NCBI GenBank assembly: GCA_964017065.1
Contig: OZ024788.1
Span: forward strand, 590,727-654,726
Length of the DNA stretch: 64,000 nt
Reading direction: 5' to 3'
Source: Haliclona indistincta
Lineage: Eukaryota; Porifera; Demospongiae; Haplosclerida; Chalinidae
Shown in pieces: positions 32,695 through 55,814 of this stretch (positions are counted from its first letter, which is position 1; each line of letters starts with the position of its first letter). Below the pieces are notes generated by a model. The model did not search any database. It was not told the origin of the DNA and saw only the letters and a list, made by a program, of their open reading frames with translations. Both the position numbers and the translations under genes were made by a program.

Positions 32695-35630
32695 CGCAAT
32701 GCGTATCTCAGCAACCGCTTGCTACTAAGCGCTGAAACTTGCAATACTGGTAGATCTCGATAGTTTATGAAAATCAAATTTGACAGATTTGCTATTAAAG
32801 CCTTTGTTTTGAAGTTATGGCGTGATTTGCTAACCTAAACAGCCGTTTTGAGCGCTCGGGACTACTTCATACACTAAACTGTCTACAGATGGCTACAGTG
32901 CAACTTGAAGGCTTGATCTGTGATAGTACAGCTCGCGCGAGTCCATAGGCAGCAGTGAAACTAGCGAGCGAAAACTTGCTTGAGTTCACTTAGCTGCTCG
33001 ACAGGTGAGCCGGAGCGAGCAGAGCAGTTACAGTCACGCCCAGCTACATTGTTCTGTTTGGCTTCAATACAACTTTTGTACAACAGCTTGTACAGCTGCT
33101 GGATAGCTGCCACTACATGTAGCCTGCGCTTCCATAGAACTGTTGCTACAGCGGTTTTATTACATCTTGCAAGCGTAGAGCGTGAAGCGTAGAGCGTAAA
33201 CCGTGTTCAAGCTGAACCACGCAATGTAATCTACCTTCCAAATAAGGCACGGATCACGCTTTACGCTTTTGTGGCTGTTGCAAGGAGTAATAAAACCGCT
33301 GTATGATCTGCTGCTGCTGCTGCTGGATAGCTGCTACTAGCCTGTGCTTCCATAGCACTGTTGCTATGATCTGCTGCTGCTGAATAGCTGCCACTAGCCT
33401 GCGCTTCCATAGCACTGTTGCTATGACCTGCTGCTGCTGGATAGCTACCACTAGCCTGCGCTTCGATAGCACTGTTGCTATGATCTGCTGCCTGCTGCTG
33501 GATAGCTGTCACTAGCCTGCACTTCCATAGCACTGTTGCTATGATCTGCTGCTACTGGATAGCTGCCACTAACCTGCGCTTCCATAGCACTGTCACTATG
33601 ATCTGCTGCTTGCCTGCTGCTGGATAGCTGCCACTAGCCTGTGCTTCCATAGCACTGTTGCTATGATCTGCTGCTTGCCTGCATGTTCCATGGATCTGCT
33701 GGTCACTTCTACAGTAGCTTGCATTGCACGCTTCTATGATACTGTTTTGATGCTTCCATGGATCTACTGCATTCATGCATACGTGCTGTCATATGCATCT
33801 GCTAATTGCATGCTAGCATACATGCTACTGCACCGAGGCATCTGCATGTTTGGTGCTTTATTCTCCAAGCAAGATTATAATTATATGTTATCACCACGAT
33901 AATTATTAAAGCATAATGAGTACACAGCCATTATTGTATAAATATTTTCACCTCAATTACATCATACACTTGCTTGCAAGCACTCCATGTTGATAAGTTA
34001 TAATGCTCAAATCTTACACACTGCATAGTGCTTGCACTTCAGTAACTGCAATGATAAAGTGCATGCATAATTATAGCACACAGCATAATGTCTTTGTAAA
34101 TTGAGCAATAGCTGATGTTGCTTCATTTTTACTGAACACATTAATCAATGCATGCCAGATCAAGTTTTGTGGTAACAGTTAATAAGTGGTTTCTGTCATT
34201 ATTATGGTAGCTGCATGAGTTACAGCATAATAGCATAATAACTATAGAATGCTAAGTCAAGCTTGATTGAATACAAACAAAAAATATCCTGTTTACATTA
34301 GACAATTCAGAATCATGCCAGTCCAGTTTAGTTTATGGCGCAGTTGATTGAACTGAAAATCAAACATTTTATCTCAGTTTCAGAATTATACCATGCATGG
34401 GTTATTATTAGCAATAACAAAATATCAATATCCTAAAATTTAATCAGCAGTTTCTTAGAACTAGTCAATAGCTACCTGGTATGGCTTTATACCACTCCCA
34501 AAGCAAAACACAGTTTTTACACCTGCATGCTATTGTACAAGCTAGTCATAACCACCATTGATCCTCTCCTCTGCATGGTCTTCACTATTGTCTATGGCAG
34601 AGCCACAGAAATTGCCTTAATACTAATAGTAAAGTATGCTATAATTATGGACGCAGTCACCAACTTCAAGTTTGCATATGTCATGCAATCTGAATTAAAC
34701 CAAGGCCCCTTGATGAACTAGATTTACAATGAAGGGGGTTCGTATCAATTTTCTGTCATTTATTTATCCATACATTGAAAATGCTGAATGAGAACATAGC
34801 TCATTCAGCATTTTCAATGTACTCAACTCATTCAGCATTCAGCCAGCACTCAGCTGAATGCTGCTCATTCATGCAGCACTCAACTGTTCATTCAGCTCAT
34901 TCAGTTGTTCTTGGGCTAATGCCCAAGAACAACAGTTATAGTCAATAACATTGTCTCACCTTTAACTGCAACAGACCCCATTGATTCAAGAATCTTCTCT
35001 TTTGGAAGAGATGGATATTCCTCTGCAAGTTCATCGATTTTCTTCTTCAATGTTTCAGCCTTTTCTTTCAATATGACAAAGCTCTCTCTGTCTCGCTCAA
35101 CTGCCTGTTCAGCTGTTTTGACATGACTTCTGGACACCAACCAGTCACCTACGTCTGCTCCTGCCATAGTGACAGCACCAGCTCCCCCAATGATTGCACC
35201 TACATGGATGGGATTAGAGATGGTAAAATTGTATGTCAAACAACATTTTACTTTTAAACCTGGTATTAGTAGGCCGAGGCTGGCTCCAAATGTGACAAAG
35301 CTCAGACCAAATCCAACAATCCCAAGTGCACTTCCAACCATTGCTGCACTAGCTCCAGCAACCTTTGAAACAGTGCGTTTCTGATAGCTTTCTTCTACTT
35401 GCTTTTGGAGATCTTTAAGTAGTGTAATAGTATCGTCTCTCTTGGTCAGCCATACTAGTAGTATAGAACTTAGTTCCTTTATTGTTTCAACACCTTCTTT
35501 GAATCTGGTGTCACCAATTAATGGTATACAATTCTCGTCAATCTGTGACATAAAAATTGGCTCATTGTGCGTAATGCGGATGTTTTTGTTTTCTTACCTC
35601 AAATGAAGATTCCAACAAGGATTCTGTCAT
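32046..35630 (-). CDS. Apolipoprotein-L-like protein, array copy A (313 aa)
   Basis: Exons 35630-35598 ([11 protein letters not shown]), 35542-35260, 35199-34960 and 32431-32046 join in frame to 942 nt, phases 0, 1, 1. Residues 12-70 are helical and charged. About 68-105 form a hydrophobic Gly/Ala-rich segment ([19 protein letters not shown]), 106-122 another ([16 protein letters not shown]), and about 130-180 an acidic coiled-coil-like stretch. Exon 4 carries a third hydrophobic part ([20 protein letters not shown]) followed by GSYDIHKH and a helical tail, the order seen in the C-terminal half of ApoL proteins. The copy has an extra acidic/Thr-Ser tail ([14 protein letters not shown]) not present in B or E. 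Intron 3 (2.5 kb) contains a MITE and minisatellites. The promoter is multiplied (35688-35960). I infer a membrane-active protein; the role is unknown. Confidence 0.75.
32529..32695 (+). repeat. Two (TG)n microsatellites
   Basis: Runs at 32529-32577 and 32639-32693 flank the left end of the MITE that begins at about 32592. The second run lies inside the MITE, where its relatives have (TGAC)n or short CA runs. Confidence 0.9.
32592..33862 (-). mobile_element. MITE of the GAAGCACC / TGCCTCGG family, copy 4, with internal minisatellite
   Basis: Left end TTATGCCGAGGTGGGAGGAGCC and right end CACCGAGGCATCTGCATG...GGTGCTTTATT match the inverted form of the family found at 11779-14399. The equivalent intron of ApoL copy B (27417-27450) lacks it, so this is an insertion after duplication. 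Its interior contains the 33300-33720 minisatellite. Confidence 0.6.
33300..33720 (+). repeat. About 60-bp minisatellite with CTG runs
   Basis: Six to seven copies of a unit containing CTGCTGGATAGCTGCCACTA, then CCTGCGCTTCCATAGCACTG and TTGCTATGATCTG. Unit length varies with the number of CTG triplets. A related single unit at about 33090-33145 precedes it. Glutamine-rich ORFs on the minus strand come from the repeat. Confidence 0.8.
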
Positions 35631-35639
35631 TTCTTTATT

Positions 35640-35975
35640 CAGTTCTCATCCACACATTCACTGATAGGAGAGGGTGAAGGGAAGGAGTTTATATAGTGGA
35701 ATCACTAAGACAATGTGCTGCAACGTGCTAGTGAAACTCTGCAATCTATTAGTAGCATCCGCATCTGCACATGACCGACCAAAAGCAAAAGTTTATATAG
35801 ATAAGTGGCAATGTGCCGCAACATGATAGTAAAATGCTTCAATCTGATTGGTCAATCAGCATCCACACATGCACTGAAAGGTCCGGGCAAAAGCGAAAGG
35901 TTTATATAGTGGACATAATATTCCCAACATGATAGCAAAATTCTGCAATCTGATTGGTAGATCAGTGCATTATAA
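35640..35975 (-). promoter_or_regulatory. Tandemly multiplied TATA/CCAAT promoter of ApoL-like copy A
   Basis: Three units of about 105-115 bp, each with GTTTATATAG (TATA at 35688-35695, 35792-35798, 35901-35908), a conserved CAACATGATAG-like middle, and CAATCTGATTGGT (35841-35853 and 35946-35958; the unit nearest the gene has a decayed CAATCTATTAG). Copies E and B have a single unit. The 5' UTR and initiation site are not known. Confidence 0.65.
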
Positions 35976-35999
35976 ACCAGCACAATAATGTTACTAGAA

Positions 36000-36045
36000 C
36001 AACATCAGGTTTCATTGGGATGGGCCACAGCTTCCAGGAATTAGG
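36000..36045 (-). promoter_or_regulatory. Conserved upstream block with STAT-like palindrome
   Basis: TTCCAGGAA at 36032-36040 lies in a block (CATCAGGTTTCATTGGGATG) that is conserved upstream of copies E (16585-16620), C (25140-25180) and B (30900-30940), and contains ATTGGG as well. TTCNNNGAA is the STAT consensus; that it is used here is inference. Confidence 0.45.
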
Positions 36046-36639
36046 ATTCTAATGCAGTCAAGATAATCAATAGGTGGAACTGGTTCATAATTATAGCAGA
36101 ATAAACAGGATCAAGCCTGGTTTGCCTATCATGTATGCATGCTCACACAAAGAATGGTCTCTAGAAGAAATCCATCAACAGCTACATGTCCAAGTGAGTG
36201 ATACAGACAGACCAGCCAAATAATTATAATTATTGTCTCATTTGAGTTGGACAGTGCAATCAGTGCATCGTGACAAACCTAGCTAGCTCTGTGAGAGATA
36301 GTTGGAATAAAAATTACGGGAAACCACAAGAGAAATGAGCCTTTTTGTGAGCATCAATGCATGCACAGTTTAGCGAAAGAAAAGAAGAGAACTTGCAATC
36401 AAAGACAAATCAACACCATGGCCAGTGACCGTTGAGCATGATTGCTTACGTAATGTGCATGATTATGTCTAAAGCTAGAGCTAGCTGCTGCATTCAGTAT
36501 TGAATTGGTACACAGCTGATTTGCATTCTATAGTTAAAACTAACCTCTCATTATTATCAAGAATCATGAATGACATTATTTGCGTAAGAGGCGGGGCCAC
36601 ACTGGGAAGGGTGTGGTCTATAACAAAGATGCATCGAGG

Positions 36640-36937
36640 ATGTCAACAACGCGAAGGAGGGACGTTTTGAAGCTCTTCAAACAAGTATGGCTGACCTCTC
36701 TTGAAACATATGACTCCCTCTTCTCTCATGCAGCTGCTCTATATGGGCAGGGACTATCCACTAGGCTACCATTACTTCAGAACAAGAGCAATGGCTGCCT
36801 TCAGAAGACACAAAGACGAGAAGGATCCTGAACAGATACAGCAACTGATCGATAGAGGCTGGTATGTAGTGAGAGAGATAGAGGCACTTTATAAACTCAA
36901 GAAATATCGCACACTAAAGAGACGATACTATAACTAG
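36640..36937 (+). CDS. ETFRF1: ETFRF1/LYRM5-like LYR-motif protein (82 aa)
   Basis: Exons 36640-36684 and 36734-36937 (49-bp intron, CAA|GTATGG donor, ATGCAG acceptor) encode MSTTRRRDVLKLFKQ followed by LLYMGRDYPLGYHYFRTRAM and the KYRTLKRRYYN end typical of ETFRF1. The L-Y-R-like motif is in the first helix. The family acts in the mitochondrial matrix with the acyl carrier protein and, for ETFRF1, on the electron-transfer flavoprotein. AATAAA at 37066-37071 is a likely poly(A) signal. The neighbour PACSIN is convergent, with its stop 260 bp away. This is probably the parental copy because it adjoins the complete PACSIN gene. Confidence 0.88.
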
Positions 36938-37196
36938 TAGACTAGCAGATAGTTGTCATGTTTATGTGCTTATAACTTCAATTTTGATCATGAATCACTA
37001 TAGACTTGATAAAATTAATTTGCCCCAGATACTTACAAATTAACAGCCGGGTGCTAAAAATTTTAAATAAAGATAGTCAAAATTGATCACTTGTCAAACC
37101 AATCATTATTTTTTATACACATACTTGTGATGGTTATTATAAAAACAGCTCTTATTAATAACTAGTCTATTATTGAAATGAGTGTAGTCTGCAATG

Positions 37197-42516
<5,320 letters not shown>

Positions 42517-43029
42517 TGTGAAATCGCCGTCTACTGCAAAATGAGAAGAACGGGGTAGTCTAAAACTGCTAGATCTGGGTCCACGAGTGAGTCGCGAAGC
42601 CATATATACTCGCGCACGTTGTTGGGAGACTTGATGAGGTGAACGAGCACAAGCAAACACTCATCAGGGTTACATTAGGGGCTCGTGTTTGCATGTTGTG
42701 CAATATGTACACACACATACCTGAAGATTGTTGATTCAACGACGAGCGCAGCAACACGACAGCATCGAGGGAGACCAGGATCAATGCGAGATCGAAGGCG
42801 TTGCCCACTGCACTTTTAATTAAGCGTGGGCGGAACGCACGCGTGCGCATAACGCACAACAAGAGCACGTGTTCACTTCTCGCGATTCGCGGCCATCATC
42901 CAAAGCCGATCATCAGGTGTGTTCAATCCGCTTCCATCATCTCTCCACTCCAGCCCAGAGCTCCAAGCTCGCCAGGGCTGCCTTCTCGTGGCGCCATTAC
43001 GATGTTCTTGTCTCGATTGCTTCTACAGG
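42517..43029. promoter_or_regulatory. Divergent promoter region of PACSIN and RPS10
   Basis: The start codons are 513 bp apart. A non-coding PACSIN exon probably lies at about 42721-42800 (donor GTATGTG on the minus strand). An RPS10 leader exon lies at about 42875-42916 (donor GTGTGTTC), spliced to the acceptor TTCTACAG at 43027-43028. GC-rich sequence between them contains ACGCACGCGTGCGCA and CACGTG-like AGCACGTG near 42864. Ribosomal protein leaders usually begin in a pyrimidine tract; CACTTCTCGC near 42873 would fit. Confidence 0.5.
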
Positions 43030-44784
43030 ATGCTGATTCCACAGAAGAATCGTCGGCTCATTTACGAGAACCTCTTCAAGGAGGGAGTAATGGTAGCCAA
43101 GAAGGACTTCAACCTTCCCAAGCACCCAGAGGTGGACGTACCTAACCTTCAAGTGATCAAATCTATGCAGGTCAGAAACGAGGAAGAACTAGGGGTAGAT
43201 GTAACTGTGTGGGTGTGGTTTTACAGAGCTTGAAATCAAGAGGGTACGTGAAGGAGCAGTTCTCATGGCGGTGGTTCTACTGGTACCTCACCAATGAAGG
43301 TTGGTCATTGCCTCGCACCTCTTCACAAAACACTCAGTACTCTGAAAATAAGCATACAGCATGATGCTGCAATCCACTTCTCTCTCCCTCTCCTCTCTCT
43401 GTTAGGTATCCAGTATTTGCGTGAGTATCTTCATCTTCCACAGGAGATTGTTCCATCGACACTAAAGAGACCTGTTCGCACTGAAACAGCTAAGCCACGA
43501 CCAAGAGGTAAGTTGTATGTTTGAGGTAGCTGCTGTAATAATGTTCATCTCTCTAGCAATGGGTGAGCCAGGGATGGGACGTGAGGAGAGAGAGGATCGT
43601 GATGCTTACAGAAGATCAGATTGTAAGTTTTAAATTTAACTTGTCAAAATAATGTCGTGTTTTATTGTGATCTTGGTATTTTTTTACGAATTTGTGTGAT
43701 GTTGGTGTTCCAGCTGTTGATGTTGTGTTTAACCATTAATTTTCTCCTTTTCTTGCAGTTGGTGAGAAGAAGGCAGCACCAGGGGCAGGCGCTGAGTTCA
43801 ACCCAGAATTTGTAAGTCGCTTCATCCTCCATTAGCAACACCTAGCATGCATGTCAGCTGAGGGACATGACCAGGGTGGGACTTTGTATATGAGGCTAGC
43901 ACATAGCTTGAGGATAACCAGTTTAACTTGTAGAATCTGCTAGTGATTGTGCAACTTAGTGTGTGTTGTAGCTAATTTTTAACCTGTTCATAGCTAGGTT
44001 GTTTGCAAGGAGCTTGGGGAAATTACTGGGTTAGCAATGTATTAGTATCAGTCTTGATAGAATGTGTGACTTGTTATACTAGCCCTTCTCAGTAAAAGCA
44101 CCTCCAAATAGTTGTGATAAGTCGCGCTAGCCGCCCTGCTTATTGTGGGTGTGGCAAGCTAGGGGTGTGGCTTATGACAGCGATGATGTGTGAGGTTGTC
44201 AAAGGGAAGGAGATCAACCACCACAGCCCCTCTCCTGTGAGGGGTCTCTGGTAGGCAGCAGTGGGTGCAGTCCTGGAGGACCTCTTTCCTAATGTCCGCT
44301 GACAGGATATGCAATTACTGCTGTCACATCTCTATAAATTTAGTTTTTTCTAGCTTTGCATCAAGAAAGTCAATGCATGAGATATTTAGTTTACCAGTAT
44401 GCTAAGATTAATTCAGTGGGAACATGTGTAAACCAGCCTTGCTACTACAGATGGATAAGTACTATGTAATGCATTTGACTAAAAAATACATGCATCACTA
44501 CCGTAGATCTGGCAATTTTCGCATATCCAATTTTGTTCTATCAAATTTTCGTCGTTAGCTCGGGTGTGCAAATAGTGCGCATTGATTAAACCAATGTGCG
44601 TAAAAATTTTGCATATTAAAATTTTCGTCGTAAGGACGAACAAAGAAAATATTTCGACACTGAAAGACTTCCAAATTTAGTATTTATGTCTCTGTTAAGC
44701 TACTAGAGTATTACTGGTTTACTTTCTCTCTATTGTTTACAGCGTGGTGGGTTTGGACGCGGTGCTTCAAGATTTGGACAATAG
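43030..44784 (+). CDS. RPS10: 40S ribosomal protein eS10 (158 aa)
   Basis: Six coding exons: 43030-43170, 43227-43299, 43406-43507, 43557-43622, 43759-43811 and 44743-44784 (477 nt). Starts [19 protein letters not shown], continues [40 protein letters not shown] and [20 protein letters not shown], then the Arg/Gly-rich tail ending [11 protein letters not shown]. This is the plectin/S10 domain of the small ribosomal subunit head; length is close to the usual 165. The start codon follows one base after the acceptor, so the leader is on a separate exon. The last intron is 931 bp, much longer than the others, and contains a TTTTCG-type repeat. Confidence 0.95.
44505..44660. repeat. TTTTCG-rich inverted-repeat MITE in RPS10 intron 5
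   Basis: AATTTTCGTCGTTAGCTCGG and AAAATTTTCGTCGTAAGGACG, with TGCGCATTGATTAAACCAATG (a short palindrome) between, look like a small repeated element. Related in style to 24060-24145 and 46501-46693. Confidence 0.4.
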
Positions 44785-44873
44785 ATCAACAGTGTTGTTG
44801 TTGTGTTATAATAATTTGATCGAGCTTTTATTGTTCATCTCATATACAACACAGTGTCACTGGGTGGGTGTGG

Positions 44874-53005
<8,132 letters not shown>

Positions 53006-53089
53006 TGCTCCTGGTGTGTACGAGAACTGTCGTTCCTATGACAATGTCAATAACCACGCCCACCTAGCCACCGCCCACACGTGTTCACA
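53006..53089. promoter_or_regulatory. 84-bp divergent promoter between DNAI7 and MIPEP
   Basis: The two start codons (53005 minus, 53090 plus) are separated by only 84 bp. The segment holds ACCACGCCCACC and CGCCCACAC, which are GC-box/KLF-like, and CACGTG inside CACACGTGTT (53075-53084). No TATA box. Transcripts probably start within the gap or overlap. Confidence 0.6.
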
Positions 53090-55108
53090 ATGTACGCTGC
53101 TTACCGAGTTTTGAGCAGAACTGCTTCCAGAGCGAGCAAGAGAGGGTCTATCACAGCACGTAGTGCTTCATCCACAGGTCTATTTGGTAACCCGCTGTTT
53201 GCTACCTCAGATGGATTGCTGGTCGCGAGTAGGAAAGCCCGGGAAGAATCTGGAGCAGTCGTTGACGAGATCTTGAGCTCCCAAACACCAGAGGAGACCG
53301 TCTTTTTGTTCGATGAGCTCTCAGACACGTTGTGTCGTACAGCTGACGCAGCCGAGTGTATACGGCTGGTGCATCCGGACAGTGCCTTCGTGGAGACGGC
53401 AGGAGAATGTTGTGCCGTGATAGGCAACTATGTAGAGGAGCTTAACACGCATCGAGGACTCCACGGAGCTCTGAGAGACGTAACGAGAAGCGAGTCTTTC
53501 AAACAGTCACAGGACGAGGTGTTGAAACGCAATGTAGACTCCCTGATGCACGATTTTGAGATAAGCGGCATTCACTTGAGTGAAGGAGAAAGAGAGAAGG
53601 TGGTTGAACTGAACGCACAGATTCTGTCAGCAAGTCACGCCTTCGTCCACAACTGCACGCAACCAGTATTATTGAAAAAGGCAGAATGCCCTAAACACAT
53701 TTTGGATGCTTATCCGAGTGATGGCGAGATGGTCTATATCACTCACGTACCTCACTCCAGCCCAGACTCAATCCTTCGCTCAACTAGCTACCAGCTCTAC
53801 CACGCCATAGTCCCACAGCAAGTTGAGTTACTGGAGTCCCTCCTCTCCCTTCGTCATGAACTAGCTACTCTTGTGGGCTACCCGTCCTTTGCTCATCGAG
53901 CTATCAAAACCACCACAGCTGAGTCCCCAGAAAGAGCACAAGAATTCCTTGATCGTCTGAGCGAAAAGATCCTACCACTTGCTAAGGAAGAGTTAGAAGA
54001 GATGCTCTGTCTAAAGAAAGACGAATTAGTTGATAAAGATGTTGTTAGGCCTTGGGACGTCACCTATTTGAACAGACTAGCACAGCAGAAACTATTTCCA
54101 CATCTTCGAGACAGCGATATGATTTCATATTTCTCTCTAGACTCCTGTATTGCTGGATTGAGTAATCTCTTTCATTCCTTGTTTGGTGTCAGTCTCCAAC
54201 TAGCAGCTACCCAATCAGGAGAGATCTGGCATCCGTCTATCAAGAAGTATGCTGTTACAGCTACCAACGGCGAAACGCTTGGAGTACTGTATTGCGACTT
54301 CTTCAACCGATCCGATAAAGCGGCAGGAGACTGCCAATTCACCATTCAAGGAGGCCGTACTAGAAGAGATGGTTCATACCAGATGCCTGTGGTGACTCTG
54401 TCGCTCTCGTTATCGTCCAGTCATCTCTCTCAACAAGCTGTAGAAAACTTGTTTCACGAAATGGGGCACGCTATTCATTCCATCCTAGGCCGGTCGAAGT
54501 ACCAGAATGTATCAGGCACTAGGTGTGCTACTGATTTTGCCGAAGTACCTTCTAATCTCATGGAGATGTTCCTTAGCAATGACAAGGTGCTTGCTTCCTT
54601 TGCTTTAAACTCCGCCCACCAGCCCCTCCCCCTTGAGCTACAAAGAATGTTCCATTGTTCAGAATCAAACATGTTTCCAGCAGTCAACGCACAGACTCAA
54701 ATATTCTATGCTGCAATGGACCTTGCCTTTCACACGAGTCATCCACTATCCTCTACAACGACACTATTCAATGAGCTCAGCAATAAACTCAGCCCCATAC
54801 AACACCCTCGTGACACGGCCTGGTTCCTGCGCTTCAATCACCTGTATGCCTACGCAGCTAAATACTACTCCTACCCCTGGGCTCATGCTGCTGCCTCACT
54901 CATCTGGACAAAATGCTTTAAAACTGACCCCTTCTCTCCCACAATGGGAGGCCGCTTAAGAAACATGTTGTCTTACGGAGGTGGGCGCCATCCTATGTCA
55001 CTGCTCTCTGACATGCTTGGGTTCACACCCTCAGTGACTGATCTAGCAGACGCCTATGTAAGTGACATATTGAAACGGAAGGAAATACTTAACAATCACA
55101 AAACATAA
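53090..55108 (+). CDS. MIPEP: Mitochondrial intermediate peptidase (M3 metallopeptidase), 672 aa
   Basis: One uninterrupted exon. The first ATG in frame is at 53090 (MYAAYRVLSRTASRASKRGS), giving an Arg/Ser-rich, acid-free N-terminus typical of a mitochondrial presequence. The HExxH zinc motif is FHEMGHAIHS (His456, Glu457, His460), with the third ligand Glu485 in FAEVPSNLMEMF, as in thimet/MIP peptidases. Other family marks are FCDFFNRSDK-like YCDFFNRSDKAAGDC and the C-terminal YYSYPWAHAAASLIW and GGGRHPMSLLSDMLG. MIPEP removes an octapeptide from proteins first cut by the mitochondrial processing peptidase. Human MIPEP is slightly longer (about 713). The single exon contrasts with the many-exon neighbours and could reflect an ancient retrocopy or intron loss. 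The tail is 65 bp from the convergent gene at 55174. Confidence 0.93.
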   Translation: MYAAYRVLSRTASRASKRGSITARSASSTGLFGNPLFATSDGLLVASRKAREESGAVVDEILSSQTPEETVFLFDELSDTLCRTADAAECIRLVHPDSAFVETAGECCAVIGNYVEELNTHRGLHGALRDVTRSESFKQSQDEVLKRNVDSLMHDFEISGIHLSEGEREKVVELNAQILSASHAFVHNCTQPVLLKKAECPKHILDAYPSDGEMVYITHVPHSSPDSILRSTSYQLYHAIVPQQVELLESLLSLRHELATLVGYPSFAHRAIKTTTAESPERAQEFLDRLSEKILPLAKEELEEMLCLKKDELVDKDVVRPWDVTYLNRLAQQKLFPHLRDSDMISYFSLDSCIAGLSNLFHSLFGVSLQLAATQSGEIWHPSIKKYAVTATNGETLGVLYCDFFNRSDKAAGDCQFTIQGGRTRRDGSYQMPVVTLSLSLSSSHLSQQAVENLFHEMGHAIHSILGRSKYQNVSGTRCATDFAEVPSNLMEMFLSNDKVLASFALNSAHQPLPLELQRMFHCSESNMFPAVNAQTQIFYAAMDLAFHTSHPLSSTTTLFNELSNKLSPIQHPRDTAWFLRFNHLYAYAAKYYSYPWAHAAASLIWTKCFKTDPFSPTMGGRLRNMLSYGGGRHPMSLLSDMLGFTPSVTDLADAYVSDILKRKEILNNHKT

Positions 55109-55173
55109 AGTATATGACACACACACACACCAACTAATTTGAACAAGATTTTAATTTGTCTGCATTATTTTTA

Positions 55174-55766
55174 TTATGAGGTAGCTGTTGGTTCTGTTGT
55201 GGGAGCAGCTGGTGATGGAGTTTCTTTTGGTGCTGTTTCCATGGTGCGCTGGTTCTCTTTGTCAGCTAGTTTGGATATTGGCTTCTTCGCGGGCGGTTGG
55301 GTTGGCGGTCTGAGTAATGGCGGGAAAACGCAGTGTGCGTTAATTGGAAGTTTCCCGCGCATGCATAGCTACCTCAGCACAGAGCACTAAACCCACAACT
55401 CAAGACTCACACCGAGTCAATATCTCTTTCCCCTCTCTTATCACTAGCTTTCTCAGACGGTAACTTCACTCACCTGAACCCTTTCTTGGGAAAGCGACGG
55501 TTTTTAATCTGTTGTGTGCACGGTGATGTTATGGCATCAGTAGGACTCATGAATACATGCCTGTTGAAATACTCGCGTTAGAACAACACTTCACAGCAAC
55601 ATGACTACACACGCATAGCTTACCTGTTAGCGTACGACCATTTGGCATCCCCCTTTGGAGTAGGTAACGGGTTGGGAGCAGCTGGTTCTACTGTAGCGGG
55701 CTCTTCGCCCTCCTGTGCTATCTTGGACACGGTCCGGCTGCCCTCAGGAGTTGTGAATGATGACAT
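55174..55766 (-). CDS. Proline-rich 121-aa protein with KEN box and SP/TP sites, unidentified
   Basis: Exons 55766-55624, 55560-55474 and 55309-55174 join in frame (phases 2, 2; 366 nt). The product starts MSSFTTPEGSRTVSKIAQEG, has a conserved-looking core KWSYANRHVFMSPTDAITSP followed by CTQQIKNRRFPKKGFR, and ends Pro/Thr-rich. A KEN motif (KLADKENQR) and several S/T-P sites (TPE, TPK, SPT, SPC, TPSP) suggest cell-cycle phosphorylation and APC/C control; this is inference. I do not recognise the family. A second, longer open stretch in front of exon 3 (MRGKLPINAHCVF, to 55362) does not fit the splice phase and is left out. Confidence 0.6.
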
Positions 55767-55814
55767 CTCTCTCTCGAGTTCAAACTGTTCAAAATGAAGC
55801 GCTCCTCTTGCAGC

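Noticed and set aside
33254..33533. Glutamine-rich minus-strand ORFs
   Set aside because: Produced by the CTG-containing minisatellite; open in more than one frame.
34916..35551. Single 211-codon ORF as one exon of an ApoL-like protein
   Set aside because: It reads through an intron with clear GT-AG borders (35259-35200); the spliced form matches the other copies.
53081..53089. MIPEP start at 53081
   Set aside because: That codon is GTG; the first ATG is at 53090.
55174..55362. Single-exon 62-codon minus ORF
   Set aside because: Only the part from 55309 fits the splice phase of the upstream exons; the rest is intron.
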